From assembly GCA_046756445.1 (NCBI GenBank), contig JBHHWI010000005.1, forward strand, positions 1 to 59,242: DNA of 59,242 bases, read 5' to 3'. Position numbers and translations under genes: made by a program. Positions 32,600-40,726 of the stretch are shown here, piece after piece; the first letter of the stretch is position 1, and each line of letters opens with the position of its first letter. The notes under the pieces are model-generated. The model saw only the letters and a list, made by a program, of their open reading frames with translations, did no database searches and had not been told where the DNA came from. The DNA is from JACZWL01 sp046756445 (GTDB taxonomy: Bacteria > Pseudomonadota > Gammaproteobacteria > Steroidobacterales > Woeseiaceae).

Positions 32600-35500
32600 C
32601 TACATCATTTCCCGCCCCGGTGCGTAGAGCAGCCTGACACTGTTCCGGCCCAGTAGATCCGTGAGTTTGTCGCGCAATTCGCGGCTCGGCCGCACGGTCC
32701 ATTCGGGGCCGAGATCGATGCGGGCGGCCGCATCCCTGCCTGTGTACTGCACTGCAACGTCGCAATTGCCCTCCCGGTAGGGCAGCAACACGTCGTGCAA
32801 GCGAATCAGCAGCCGCTCACCCTGTCCGTTCGGTGCCACGCTCAGGATCATGCTCTTCGCCTGATTTTCGATGACCCGATCGATATGCATGACCTTCCTT
32901 GCGCTCAGGCGCCAGGCCGCGACGAATTCGTCGTACCGCAGGGCGCCGCTGACAACGACAATCTCATCCTTTGTCAACAAGTGTCGGAATTCCTGATACG
33001 TCTCCATGAAAAAACTCGCTTCCAGGCGTCCGGTGTCGTCATCCAGAATCACGGTGACGCGATTGCCTCTCTTGCGAACTTCCATAATAAGGCCGGCAAC
33101 CGTCACTTCGCGGCGGGCCTGCCGCGCCCGCTCTCCGTTTGCCGTTTGCGGCGCCGGTTCCGAGCTGATGTCCCCCAACCCGCCATCGGCGAAACACAGC
33201 GCGTCTTTTCGAACCGCGTCGAATGGGTGCCCGGTCAGGTAGAGGCCCAATGCCTCCTTTTCCTTTCTGAGTCGTTCGCTGTCGTTCCATTCGGCAATCT
33301 CGATCTCGGGTGAGCGCCTCGTTTCCGATTCCGGTTGCTCGATCCCGAACATGTCGTCCTGACCGGCCGCGCGGGCCCGCGCTTCCTGGTCGGCGCATTT
33401 CAGTGACTCCGGTAGCGCCTGCATCATGCCGTGGCGCGTCCGGCCGAAGCCGTCCATCGCGCCGGACTTGATCATTGCCTCGATCGCCCTGCGATTGAGT
33501 CTTTCGGAATCGAGCCTGCGGCAGAAATCGTCCAGGTTCTCGAATTCCCCGTTGCTCGACCGCTCCTCGATGATCGATTCGACGACGTTGCGGCCAACGC
33601 CCTTGATCGCGCCCAGGCCATACAGGATCGACCGCTCGCCGGCGACGTCGAATTGATAACCGGATTTATTGATGTCCGGCGCCCTGAGCTCGAGGCCAAT
33701 GCGCCGGCAATCGTCCTTGATCATGACCAGCCGGTCGGTGTTGTCCAGGTCTGCGCTCATCACGGCCGCCGTGAACGCCGCCGGGTAATGCGCCTTGAGG
33801 TATGCAGTCTGATACGCCAACAATGCGTAGGCTGCCGAATGTGACTTGTTGAACCCGTAGCCGGCAAACTTTTCCATCAGGTCGAAGATTCGCGTTGCAG
33901 TGAAGTCCGCCACGCCGCGCTTCACTGCACCGTTGACAAATACTTCCCGCTGCTTCGCCATTTCCTCGGGTTTCTTCTTGCCCATCGCCCGGCGTAACAG
34001 GTCCGCGCCGCCGAGTGTGTAGCCGGCGAGCACCTGCGCAATCTGCATGACCTGCTCCTGATAGAGGATGACGCCGTAAGTTTCGCGAAGGACCGGCGTC
34101 AGGTCCGGATGCAGGTAGTCGATATCCGCCTTGCTGGCATCGTGTTTTCGCGCAATATAGTCCTCGACCATTCCGGACTGCAGCGGTCCGGGACGAAACA
34201 GCGCGACCAGCGCAACCAGGTCGTCAAAGTGATCCGGCTGCATGCGAGTGATGAGGTCACGCATACCCCGTGACTCGAGCTGGAACACGGCAGTCGTGCT
34301 ACTGGTCCGCAACATCTCGAAAGTCCTGGCGTCCGTCAACGGAATGTCTTCCATGTCGAGGTGACGCCCGGGGTCTTGCGCATTGACGATCCTCACCGCC
34401 CAATCGATGATGGTCAGTGTTTTCAACCCCAGAAAGTCGAACTTGACCAGCCCGACCGCTTCCACGTCGTCCTTGTCCAGCTGGGTGACAATGTGCTCGC
34501 CGCCCTGCTCGCAATATAAAGGAGTAAAGTCGGTCAGCTTGTCCGGCGCGATGACAACGCCACCGGCGTGTTTGCCGGCGTTTCTGACCAGACCCTCCAG
34601 AGACCTGGCCAGGTCGATGATGCCGCGAACCTCCTCGTCCTCCCCGTACAGCGCGGCGAGTTCCTCTTCCTGCTCCAGTGCCTTGTCGAGTGTGATCCCG
34701 AGCTCGAACGGCACCTGTTTCGCCACGCGATCGACGAATCCGTAGGGATGGCCGAGCACACGGCCTGCATCGCGTATGACGGCTCGCGCGGCCATGGTTC
34801 CGTAGGTAATGATCTGGGACACGCGGTCGCGGCCGTACGTCTGCGAGACATAGTCGATAACGAGGTCCCGGCCTTCCATGCAGAAATCGATGTCGAAGTC
34901 GGGCATCGATACGCGCTCGGGATTCAGAAACCTCTCGAACAGCAGATCGTGCTCCAGCGGGTCGAGATCGGTAATGCCCAGCACCCAGGCGACCAGTGAG
35001 CCGGCCCCGGAGCCGCGCCCGGGACCGACCGGGATCCGGTGGTCTTTTGCCCAGCGGATAAAGTCGGCGACGATCAGAAAGTAGCCGGCAAACCCCATAT
35101 CGCAGATGACGTCCAGCTCGGCGGCCAGGCGTTTCCGGTACGGCGCCGCAACGCTGTCTTTGCTCTTTGCCGCGTTCTCGGCTTTTTCGAATACCCGCCC
35201 GAGGGCCTTGTCGAGTCCTGCTTGTGACTCGGATCGCAGGTATTTCTCCGTGGTCCGGCCATCCGGTACCGGAAACGCCGGCAAATGACTTTGCCCGAGC
35301 CTGAGATCGAAGTTGCAGCGTTTGGCGATCTCGACAGAATTCTGGAGCGCTTCGGGCATATCGTTGAACAGCGCCACCATTTCGTCGCAGGTCTTGAAGT
35401 ACTGGTGTTCACTGTAATGGCGTGGCCTGCCGGCATCACTCAGCGTACGTCCCTCGTGGATGCACACCCGCGCTTCGTGTGCTTCGAAGTCGGAGGATTC

Positions 35501-36115
35501 GAGAAACCGAACGTCATTGGACGCGACGACCGGCACGCCCATACCGCCGGCCAGACGCAGCGCATTCTGCAGGTACTCCTCCTCACCGCTTCGTCCGGTT
35601 CGGACGAGTTGCAGGTAAAAGCGATCGCCGAACACCTCGGTCCAGGACGCCAATCGCTGTTCGGCAACATCGTAATGATTGCTGATCAATGCCCGGCCGA
35701 CGTCTCCGTCCATTGCACCGGAGAGCGCGATGATGCCCTCGCAACGGTCCTCGGTGAACCAGTCGCGCTCCACCATGGGCACGCCCCGGTGCTGGCCCTC
35801 GAGAAATGACTGCGTTATCAGCCCCGTGAGATTTCGGTAGCCTTTTCCGTTCTGGCAGAGCAGGACCAGCGTAAAGGGCCGATCGATGTCGTCATGATCG
35901 GCAAGCTTCAGGTCCACCCCGATGATCGGCTTGATACCGTGTTCGAGCGCGGCCCTGTAGAACTTGACCATGCCGAACAGGTTGCCCTGATCCGTCAGCG
36001 CGATGGCCGGCATGCCGGTCCCTGCGCAGCGCCGCATGAGCGCGGGAATCCTGACCGTGCTGTCGACGATCGAGTACTCGGTGTGCAGATGCAGATGGAC
36101 GAATCGTTGAGTCAT
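32600..36115 (-). CDS. dnaE: DNA polymerase III subunit alpha
   Basis: DnaE is the replicative polymerase. The 1171-residue protein starts with the PHP domain (FVHLHLHTEYSIVDS). The family C catalytic core has the aspartate motif MPDFDIDFCMEGRD near residue 400 and GRGSGAGSLVAW near residue 362. The helix-hairpin-helix and OB-fold regions follow, the latter in VTVAGLIMEVRKRGNRVTVILDD near residue 1000. The length is close to the E. coli protein (1160). Coding quality is even throughout, with no break. Confidence 0.97.
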   Translation of the reverse strand: MTQRFVHLHLHTEYSIVDSTVRIPALMRRCAGTGMPAIALTDQGNLFGMVKFYRAALEHGIKPIIGVDLKLADHDDIDRPFTLVLLCQNGKGYRNLTGLITQSFLEGQHRGVPMVERDWFTEDRCEGIIALSGAMDGDVGRALISNHYDVAEQRLASWTEVFGDRFYLQLVRTGRSGEEEYLQNALRLAGGMGVPVVASNDVRFLESSDFEAHEARVCIHEGRTLSDAGRPRHYSEHQYFKTCDEMVALFNDMPEALQNSVEIAKRCNFDLRLGQSHLPAFPVPDGRTTEKYLRSESQAGLDKALGRVFEKAENAAKSKDSVAAPYRKRLAAELDVICDMGFAGYFLIVADFIRWAKDHRIPVGPGRGSGAGSLVAWVLGITDLDPLEHDLLFERFLNPERVSMPDFDIDFCMEGRDLVIDYVSQTYGRDRVSQIITYGTMAARAVIRDAGRVLGHPYGFVDRVAKQVPFELGITLDKALEQEEELAALYGEDEEVRGIIDLARSLEGLVRNAGKHAGGVVIAPDKLTDFTPLYCEQGGEHIVTQLDKDDVEAVGLVKFDFLGLKTLTIIDWAVRIVNAQDPGRHLDMEDIPLTDARTFEMLRTSSTTAVFQLESRGMRDLITRMQPDHFDDLVALVALFRPGPLQSGMVEDYIARKHDASKADIDYLHPDLTPVLRETYGVILYQEQVMQIAQVLAGYTLGGADLLRRAMGKKKPEEMAKQREVFVNGAVKRGVADFTATRIFDLMEKFAGYGFNKSHSAAYALLAYQTAYLKAHYPAAFTAAVMSADLDNTDRLVMIKDDCRRIGLELRAPDINKSGYQFDVAGERSILYGLGAIKGVGRNVVESIIEERSSNGEFENLDDFCRRLDSERLNRRAIEAMIKSGAMDGFGRTRHGMMQALPESLKCADQEARARAAGQDDMFGIEQPESETRRSPEIEIAEWNDSERLRKEKEALGLYLTGHPFDAVRKDALCFADGGLGDISSEPAPQTANGERARQARREVTVAGLIMEVRKRGNRVTVILDDDTGRLEASFFMETYQEFRHLLTKDEIVVVSGALRYDEFVAAWRLSARKVMHIDRVIENQAKSMILSVAPNGQGERLLIRLHDVLLPYREGNCDVAVQYTGRDAAARIDLGPEWTVRPSRELRDKLTDLLGRNSVRLLYAPGREMM

Positions 36116-36153
36116 GGCGTGGGGACAATTCTAAACGCATCGATCCCTGTCGG

Positions 36154-36750
36154 TCATCGAACGGGGCGCAAAGTCGAACAAAACGGGCGAAAGCTTCTTC
36201 GGTGCTGCTGGCACGGCCCGAAACGCTCGATTCGCGCGCGGTGCGCCGCTGTCGCGTACCCCTTGTGCCCGGCGAAGCCGTAGTCCGGATACATCCTGTC
36301 CAGATGGACCATGATCTCGTCACGACAGACCTTGGCGACAATCGAGGCGGCACTGATGGCATCGATGGTCGCGTCACCTCGAACGATCGCCTCGCCGGGA
36401 ATGCGGCGTGCGCCGAATGTCAGCTTCGGCAGCCGGTTTCCGTCGACCTGAACGTGATGCGGCTCGATCCTCAAGCCCAGTATGGCGCGTCGCATCGCCA
36501 GAAAAGTCGCCTCGAGGATGTTCAGGCGGTCGATCTCGACCGGATCGGCCCAGGCGACCGACCAGCACAGCGATCGCCGTCGAATCTCGTTCGCGAGCGC
36601 CGACCGCTGCCTCGGGCTGAGCTTCTTGGAATCCTTGAGACCGGCGATCGGCGAGCGCGCATCCAGGATCACCGCTGCCGCGACCACCGGGCCGGCCAGC
36701 GGCCCCCGCCCTGCTTCATCGACGCCGGCAATCGTTCGCTCAGGCCTCAC
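36154..36750 (-). CDS. rnhB: Ribonuclease HII
   Basis: RNase HII removes ribonucleotides embedded in DNA. The 198-residue protein has the signature GVDEAGRGPLAGPVVAAAV near residue 10 with catalytic Asp and Glu. Further acidic residues are in VDGNRLP and in AISAASIVAKVCRDEIM near residue 132. Its start overlaps the lpxB stop by four bases, the common lpxB-rnhB coupling. Confidence 0.95.
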   Translation of the reverse strand: MRPERTIAGVDEAGRGPLAGPVVAAAVILDARSPIAGLKDSKKLSPRQRSALANEIRRRSLCWSVAWADPVEIDRLNILEATFLAMRRAILGLRIEPHHVQVDGNRLPKLTFGARRIPGEAIVRGDATIDAISAASIVAKVCRDEIMVHLDRMYPDYGFAGHKGYATAAHRARIERFGPCQQHRRSFRPFCSTLRPVR

Positions 36751-37895
36751 GCCCGGTTCGCCAGTTCGAGTATCGCTTCGGCCGCCTGCCGCTGCGCGTC
36801 GCGGGCCAGTTCGGCACGCAGTACGCCAAACCTGCGCTCGATTGTCGCTCGCCGCTTCTGATCATCCAGCAATTCGGCCACTGCCGCCGACAGCGCCTGC
36901 GGTGTCGCCTCGTCCTGCAGGAACTCCGGCACCATCGGCTCTTGTGTCAGCAAGTTCGGCATGGCGAAGTGCTTGACCTTGACCAGCCTGAACCAGCGGT
37001 TCAGGAGGTGCGTCAGGGGTGACACCCTGTACGCGGCGACCATCGGCTTGCCATGGAGCGCCGTCTGCAACGAAGCGGTTCCGGAGGCGAGCAGGACGAC
37101 GTCGGCCGCGGTTATTGCGGCCTCGGCGTTGCGATCGATCAGCCTGACCCGTTGCTCCACACCGGCTTCTCGTATATGCGTCTCGAAGAGTCTGCGGAGT
37201 CCGGGATTGACCATCGGCGATATGAACTGGAGGTCGGGATAGCGGTCCAGCAGTCGGGCACAGGCGCCGGCAAACACCGGGCCGAGCCTCGCGATTTCGC
37301 TGCCGCGGCTTCCCGGCATGACGGCGACCACGTGCCCGGCCGTCAAACCCAGCTCGCTCCTCAATGCGTCGACGTCGGCGCCGGTGTCGATTCCGTCGGC
37401 CAGCGGATGACCGACGAACTTCGCCGCGACCTCGAATTGCTCGTAAAATTCTTCCTCGAACGGGAATATGCACAGCACCAGGTCGGCCGCTTTCGCGACC
37501 TTTCGCACCCGGCCCCGGCGCCAGGCCCATACCGTCGGGCTGACGTAGTGCACCGTCTTGATGCCCCGGCTTCGCAGCCTCTGTTCCAGTCCCAGATTGA
37601 AATCCGGCGCATCGACACCGACGAAAACGTCCGGCGGATTCGCCGTCCAGCGATCGATGAGCGATCGACGCAGTCGCAGCAATCGCGGCAGTACTTTGAT
37701 GGGCTCCACGAGACCCATGACCGAGAGCGTCCCGGCGTCCTCCCAGACCTCGCAGCCGGCCTCGCGCATGGCCGCCCCCGCGACTCCCTCTATCCGGATC
37801 GGGGGATGCTGCGCCTTCAGCGCCCGGATGAGGCCGGCACCCAACTGGTCGCCGGAGACTTCACCAACGACGATGCCGATACGTATGTGCCTCAT
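36747..37895 (-). CDS. lpxB: Lipid-A-disaccharide synthase
   Basis: LpxB, a glycosyltransferase family 19 enzyme, joins UDP-2,3-diacylglucosamine and lipid X to form the lipid A disaccharide at the inner membrane. The 382-residue protein begins with GIVVGEVSGDQLGAGLIRAL. It has FVGVDAPDFNLGLEQRLR near residue 91 and VMPGSRGSEIARLGPVF near residue 192. It starts after a one-base gap from lpxA and overlaps rnhB, all in the conserved lpxD-fabZ-lpxA-lpxB-rnhB-dnaE order. Confidence 0.96.
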   Translation of the reverse strand: MRHIRIGIVVGEVSGDQLGAGLIRALKAQHPPIRIEGVAGAAMREAGCEVWEDAGTLSVMGLVEPIKVLPRLLRLRRSLIDRWTANPPDVFVGVDAPDFNLGLEQRLRSRGIKTVHYVSPTVWAWRRGRVRKVAKAADLVLCIFPFEEEFYEQFEVAAKFVGHPLADGIDTGADVDALRSELGLTAGHVVAVMPGSRGSEIARLGPVFAGACARLLDRYPDLQFISPMVNPGLRRLFETHIREAGVEQRVRLIDRNAEAAITAADVVLLASGTASLQTALHGKPMVAAYRVSPLTHLLNRWFRLVKVKHFAMPNLLTQEPMVPEFLQDEATPQALSAAVAELLDDQKRRATIERRFGVLRAELARDAQRQAAEAILELANRA

Positions 37896-37896
37896 G

Positions 37897-38667
37897 TCAG
37901 CGTATGAGGCCGCGCTTGGACGTTTTCAACGAGTGGAGAAAGATCTCGAGCTCCGGCTGATCGTCGATGAGTCCTTCGATCTCCGAAATCGCGTCGGCAA
38001 GCTTCAGGCCGTTGCGATAGACGATCCGATAGGCGTTCTTGATGTTTCGAATCTGTTGGGCAGAGAAGTCGCGCCGTTTCAGCCCTTCGCTGTTGATCCC
38101 GGCCGGCGCGCCGGGCAGACCGAATACCATCACATAGGCGGGTACATCCTGATTCACGCCCGAATACATGCCGAGAAAGCTGTGTGCACCAATACGGCAA
38201 AACTGGTGCGCGCCCGCGAATCCGGCAAAGATCGCCCAGTCCCCGACGTGCACGTGCCCGGCAAGCGTCGTGTTGTTCGCCATGATTGTCTTGTTGCCGA
38301 TCCGGCAATCGTGCGCGATGTGGACATAGGCCATGATCCAGTTGTCGTCGCCCAGCCGGGTCACTCCTGCGTCCTGCACGGTCCCTCTGCTGATCGTGCA
38401 ATACTCACGGATCGTATTCCGGTTGCCGATCTCGAGACTCGTTTCTTCGTTCCTGTATTTCTTGTCCTGCGGATCGTCCCCGACCGACGCAAACTGGTAT
38501 ATATGATTGTCCTCGCCGATGCGCGTCGGTCCGTTGATCACGACGTGGCTGTCTATCCTGGTACCGGCGCCGATCTCGACATGATCGCCGATAACCGTAT
38601 AGGGCCCGATGTCGACATCGTCGGCGATCACCGCAGAATCGGCGACAACTGCGCTCGAGTGGATCAC
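37897..38667 (-). CDS. lpxA: UDP-N-acetylglucosamine acyltransferase
   Basis: LpxA adds the first 3-hydroxyacyl chain to UDP-GlcNAc, the first step of lipid A synthesis. From the GTG at 38667 the protein has 256 residues and starts MIHSSAVVADSAVI, in line with E. coli LpxA. Left-handed beta-helix hexapeptide repeats fill the first two thirds. The catalytic His region is MAYVHIAHDCRIGNKTIM near residue 120, and the C-terminal helical part ends in KRGLIR. The GTG overlaps the fabZ stop by four bases (GTGA). An ATG at 38691 is possible but overlaps fabZ further. Confidence 0.96.
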   Translation of the reverse strand: MIHSSAVVADSAVIADDVDIGPYTVIGDHVEIGAGTRIDSHVVINGPTRIGEDNHIYQFASVGDDPQDKKYRNEETSLEIGNRNTIREYCTISRGTVQDAGVTRLGDDNWIMAYVHIAHDCRIGNKTIMANNTTLAGHVHVGDWAIFAGFAGAHQFCRIGAHSFLGMYSGVNQDVPAYVMVFGLPGAPAGINSEGLKRRDFSAQQIRNIKNAYRIVYRNGLKLADAISEIEGLIDDQPELEIFLHSLKTSKRGLIR

Positions 38668-39122
38668 GTGGGCTTTTCTCCGGGTGCGCACATGATGACC
38701 GCAGATACGGCCTCAATGCCCTCTACGGCTGCCGAACAGTCGAAGCGCCACATGCCGCGGCGCTTGCGCGCAACGCTGACTTCTATCGTCAGACGGTCAC
38801 CGGGGAACACGGGGCGACGGAACCTGGCATCGTCCACGGCAACCAGGTAGAAGAGCTGGCCGGGCTCGATGCCCTCGGAGGAGACGTTGTAGAGCACGCC
38901 GCCGGCCTGCGCCATCGCCTCGATGATCAGCACGCCCGGCATGATCGGCCGGCCTGGAAAATGCCCCTGGAAGAACGGTTCGTTGATCGTCACGTTCTTG
39001 ATCGCGCTTATCGACTTGCCGGGCTCACAGCCGGTTACCGTGTCGATCAGCAGAAACGGATACCGATGCGGCAGCAGATTCTGAATCTGCAGCGTGTCGA
39101 GGACCCGCGACTCATCCGTCAT
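38664..39122 (-). CDS. fabZ: 3-hydroxyacyl-ACP dehydratase FabZ
   Basis: FabZ dehydrates 3-hydroxyacyl-ACP in fatty acid elongation and competes with LpxA and LpxD for 3-hydroxymyristoyl-ACP. The roughly 152-residue hot-dog-fold protein has LLPHRYPFLLIDTV near residue 17, the catalytic His in EPFFQGHFPGRPIMPGVL near residue 48, and the catalytic Glu in IEAMAQAGG. An ATG at 39128 would add two residues. Its 5' end overlaps lpxD by about 11 bases. Confidence 0.95.
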   Translation of the reverse strand: MTDESRVLDTLQIQNLLPHRYPFLLIDTVTGCEPGKSISAIKNVTINEPFFQGHFPGRPIMPGVLIIEAMAQAGGVLYNVSSEGIEPGQLFYLVAVDDARFRRPVFPGDRLTIEVSVARKRRGMWRFDCSAAVEGIEAVSAVIMCAPGEKPT

Positions 39123-40137
39123 TCTCATCGGCCCTTGCTTCCAGTGCCTTCACCCGCTTCTCCAGGGCGCTGATTCGCCGGAACCGCGCAAGCATTCGCT
39201 TCCAGTCGCTGTCCTTCTCCGCGCCGAACGTTGCCGAGTATACGCCCGGCTCGCGAATATCCTTGGTGATCAGCACCTGGGGCGTAATGACGACGTCATC
39301 GCATACCGTTACATGTCCGACCACCCCGGTCAGACCCGAGATCATGCAGCGCTTGCCGACCGTCGCACTGCCCGCAATTGCGCTCGGCCCGATCATTGCG
39401 GTGTGCGCACCGATGCGCGCGTTATGACCAATCTGGATCAGGTTATCCAGCCTGACTCCGTCTTCGATGACGGTGTCGTCGATAGCGCCGCGGTCTACCG
39501 CCGTGTTCGCGCCGATCTCGACGTCGTCGCCGATTACAACGCCGCCGACCTGGGGAATCTTGATCCAGCCGGAATCGTCGCGAGCGTGGCCGAAGCCATC
39601 CGATCCGATAACTGCACCCGGGTGAATAATGGTCCGCTCGCCGATCCGGACGTTGTCGACCAGGGTCGCGTTGGCAAGCACCTGCGAGTCACGGCCGACC
39701 GAGCATCGGCCGCCGATGACGCAACCGGCGGCGATGTAAACGCCGTCGGCGATGACCGAATCTTCGCCGATGACTGCATTGGCGGATACGTGTGCGGTGC
39801 CGGAGACACTCGCGGAATCCGCAACCACCGCGGTCGCGTGGATGCCGGCCACGTGCGACGCCGGCGGATGCAGCCTGCCGGCGATTCTCGCGTAGATCGC
39901 ATAGGGGTCTTCGGCAATCAGCGCGGCTACCGGACAATCGCCGGCGTCGGCTTCCGCCAGGACGACGGCAGCCGCCTTCGTGCTGCTCAGCTGATTTCGA
40001 TAAGCCGGATTGGCCAGGAAACCGATGGATTCCGGGGAAGCGTTTGCCAGGGTCGCGACCCGATCCACCCGGGTATCCGGATCGCCCACTAACTCACAGC
40101 CGAATTCAGTCGCCAGTTCTCCGAGGCTAGCGGACAT
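39112..40137 (-). CDS. lpxD: UDP-3-O-(3-hydroxyacyl)glucosamine N-acyltransferase
   Basis: LpxD adds the N-linked 3-hydroxyacyl chain in lipid A synthesis. The 341-residue protein has an N-terminal uridine-binding domain (LGELATEFGCELVGDPD). A long hexapeptide-repeat beta-helix follows, with the catalytic His in LIQIGHNARIGAHTAMIG near residue 235, then a C-terminal helix (LARFRRISALEKRVKALEAR). It lies 35 bases downstream of skp. Confidence 0.96.
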   Translation of the reverse strand: MSASLGELATEFGCELVGDPDTRVDRVATLANASPESIGFLANPAYRNQLSSTKAAAVVLAEADAGDCPVAALIAEDPYAIYARIAGRLHPPASHVAGIHATAVVADSASVSGTAHVSANAVIGEDSVIADGVYIAAGCVIGGRCSVGRDSQVLANATLVDNVRIGERTIIHPGAVIGSDGFGHARDDSGWIKIPQVGGVVIGDDVEIGANTAVDRGAIDDTVIEDGVRLDNLIQIGHNARIGAHTAMIGPSAIAGSATVGKRCMISGLTGVVGHVTVCDDVVITPQVLITKDIREPGVYSATFGAEKDSDWKRMLARFRRISALEKRVKALEARADENDG

Positions 40138-40172
40138 AGCTCACCGCGAGTTTCAGTTTCTTGAAGCCGCCC

Positions 40173-40712
40173 TTAACGCGCCCCCGTAGCGTTGAAGTTC
40201 GCTTCGATAGCGCGCAGCACGAGCTCGGTAATATTCATGGCGGTGCTCGCATACAAGACACCGTCACCGACAACCAGATCGTAACCGGTCGTCTGTGCAT
40301 ACTCCTGAACCTCTTTCAATAGAGATTGCTGCAATTTGCCAAGCTCTTCGTTGCGCCGAAGGTTCAGATCCTCTCTGAACTCGTTTTGCAAACGCGTGAC
40401 CTCGCGCCGTAGCTCACGAAGGTCGCGCTCGGCATTACGACGCTCTGTTTCACCCATTACATCGAAGTCACGATTGACTTTTTCGTTGAGCTCCTCCAAT
40501 TCCGTTTGCTTGGCAACGACTTCCCTTTGACGTGGCGCAAATTCTTCGGTCAGTGCTTCCATCGCCACTTTGGTCTGCGGCGCGCGCTCCATCAGGACCG
40601 GAATGCTGACGACGCCGATCTTGATGTCCTGAGCCATGGCCGTCCCACCGAGCATGAATACTAATGCGGTCGCCAGTGTTGCCTTACCCCAATGTTGCTT
40701 TACCAGGTTCAT
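40173..40712 (-). CDS. skp: Periplasmic chaperone Skp/OmpH
   Basis: Skp is a periplasmic holdase that carries unfolded outer-membrane proteins to the Bam complex. The 179-residue protein has a signal peptide (KATLATALVFMLGGTAMAQ) and a mature domain beginning IKIGVVSIPVLMER. Long charged coiled-coil arms follow, rich in Glu, Arg and Leu (about residues 55-135). It lies 14 bases downstream of bamA in the rseP-bamA-skp-lpxD order and probably shares its transcript. Confidence 0.93.
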   Translation of the reverse strand: MNLVKQHWGKATLATALVFMLGGTAMAQDIKIGVVSIPVLMERAPQTKVAMEALTEEFAPRQREVVAKQTELEELNEKVNRDFDVMGETERRNAERDLRELRREVTRLQNEFREDLNLRRNEELGKLQQSLLKEVQEYAQTTGYDLVVGDGVLYASTAMNITELVLRAIEANFNATGAR

Positions 40713-40726
40713 ATAATGTCCAATCC